From Bacteroidota bacterium (GTDB taxonomy: Bacteria; Bacteroidota; Bacteroidia; Flavobacteriales; Flavobacteriaceae), in the NCBI GenBank assembly GCA_024278565.1, contig JAJRSY010000136.1:1-5233 (forward strand): DNA of 5,233 bases, read 5' to 3'. A program made the translations under genes and the position numbers. Below, one piece after another: positions 4,574 through 5,233 of the stretch. Position 1 is the first letter of the stretch. Each line of letters opens with the position of its first letter. A model generated the notes under the pieces. The model saw only the letters and a list, made by a program, of their open reading frames with translations, made no database searches and had not been told where the DNA came from.

Positions 4574-5233
4574 ATGAAAGATGTAAAGAAATATATTGAA
4601 ATACTAATTGAATTTGCTGAAAGGAAATTAAAAATTCATTTTCAAATTGACAAATTAGAATTAGATAATTTTGAGACAATAAATTCTTACCTGATTTATC
4701 AAACAATCAAGGAAAACAAGAAGCAAAAAAACACACTAATCTACGTACCTGATAAAGAAACAAAATCACAATTCTATATTCCTGCAATTTTCACTCTTGC
4801 TCTATACAATTTTATTGACAATTATTTAGACGATTCTACAAACTATGCAAAAGGCGATATCGTTCAAAAAAAAGGACATCGTTACGAAATAAATAAAATT
4901 TCAAAGTCTAGTATTGAATTGATAAAAAAAGACAAATTCAATACTAAAATAACTATCAAACCTAATGCAGTTAAAAGTTATATCATTACGACAGCAAATT
5001 TAAAAAATAGGCAAGTAAAGTTGAAATTTGATTTTTATAGAGATTTTTTTAATGATATGTTGGCGGTTGGAGACAAAGAAATGCCATCCAGATTTAAATA
5101 CAAATCGGTAATTGTAACTGATAAAAGTATTGTAAATGAATTGAAACAGCATACAATTGAAAACAGAAATATTCACAAGGCCTTTCCTTTTCAATATATT
5201 GCAAAGTCAGGAAAAAGAACAGATAATTTGCCA
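4574..5233 (+). CDS. AT-rich protein of unknown function, 5' part (runs off right edge)
   Basis: An open frame of 220 codons with no stop to the window end, beginning MKDVKKYIEILIEFAERKLK. I do not recognise the family. It is rich in Lys, Ile, Asn and Phe. There is no signal peptide and no P-loop. The most hydrophobic stretch, FYIPAIFTLALYNFIDNYL at residues 67-85, follows LIYVPDKE and reads like a buried helix rather than a membrane anchor. GDIVQKKGHRYEINKI at 94-109 looks like a small beta domain, and KSVIVTDKSIVNELK at 177-191 like a beta-alpha unit. Four sampled 60-base lines are 18-32 percent GC, against 33-60 percent in three lines of the kinase. Codons strongly prefer A or T at the third base, which suggests acquired DNA. 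The frame is also open upstream to an ATG at 4502 (starting MPTKKKQKSYF). I prefer 4574 because the upstream part is A-run and inverted-repeat sequence, but the start is uncertain. The low-GC, orphan character fits the first gene of an accessory (perhaps defence) cluster; that is inference only. Confidence 0.75.
   Translation, partial: MKDVKKYIEILIEFAERKLKIHFQIDKLELDNFETINSYLIYQTIKENKKQKNTLIYVPDKETKSQFYIPAIFTLALYNFIDNYLDDSTNYAKGDIVQKKGHRYEINKISKSSIELIKKDKFNTKITIKPNAVKSYIITTANLKNRQVKLKFDFYRDFFNDMLAVGDKEMPSRFKYKSVIVTDKSIVNELKQHTIENRNIHKAFPFQYIAKSGKRTDNLP

Noticed and set aside
5000..5194. 64-residue minus-strand ORF near the right edge
   Set aside because: Antisense to the long open AT-rich frame; such ORFs are expected by chance in complementary low-GC coding DNA.

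Overview
The window looks like a chromosomal segment from a Bacteroidota bacterium, probably a Bacteroidales or Marinilabiliales-type marine or environmental lineage. The reasons are a leuA-leuC gene order with proteins of Bacteroidota character, starts without a normally spaced Shine-Dalgarno, a TAnnTTTG-like -7 box, and short intergenic repeats whose TIRs resemble ones I associate with this phylum. The lineage call is inference from sequence style, not from a marker gene.

The left half (1-2565) is one leucine biosynthesis transcription unit on the minus strand. From its promoter it reads: a -7-like box near 2558-2565; a 23-residue leader peptide with 7 Leu and 5 Ile (2463-2534); an antiterminator/terminator switch (2388-2465); leuA for 2-isopropylmalate synthase (854-2356); a 272-base spacer mostly filled by a 166-base palindromic element (672-837); and the first 193 codons of leuC, large subunit of isopropylmalate isomerase, running off the left edge. 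The leader peptide, two competing hairpins and a U-tract together form a textbook ribosome-mediated attenuator: leucine shortage should stall the ribosome, free the arm overlapping the leader stop codon, and allow read-through into leuA.

The middle (2566-2837) is the divergent intergenic region. It holds a 12-base perfect palindrome inside a larger dyad (2613-2644) and a second 162-base palindromic element (2654-2815). The two elements share the same plan: TIRs, a central ATAGC/GCTAT hairpin nested in an outer stem, and an AAGATGT box at the same offset. Their stem sequences differ but remain paired. I read them as two diverged copies of one mobile or structured repeat family. Each lies upstream of, and points toward, a gene start.

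The right half begins with a complete FGGY-family carbohydrate kinase on the plus strand (2838-4394), with unknown sugar and no sugar pathway genes in view. After it the base composition drops sharply, and an AT-rich, lysine-rich gene of unknown function starts near 4574 (or 4502) and runs off the right edge. It looks like accessory DNA and may be the first gene of a cluster lying outside the window.

The strongest points for a second look are the leucine attenuator, the paired repeat family with covarying stems, and the truncated AT-rich gene.
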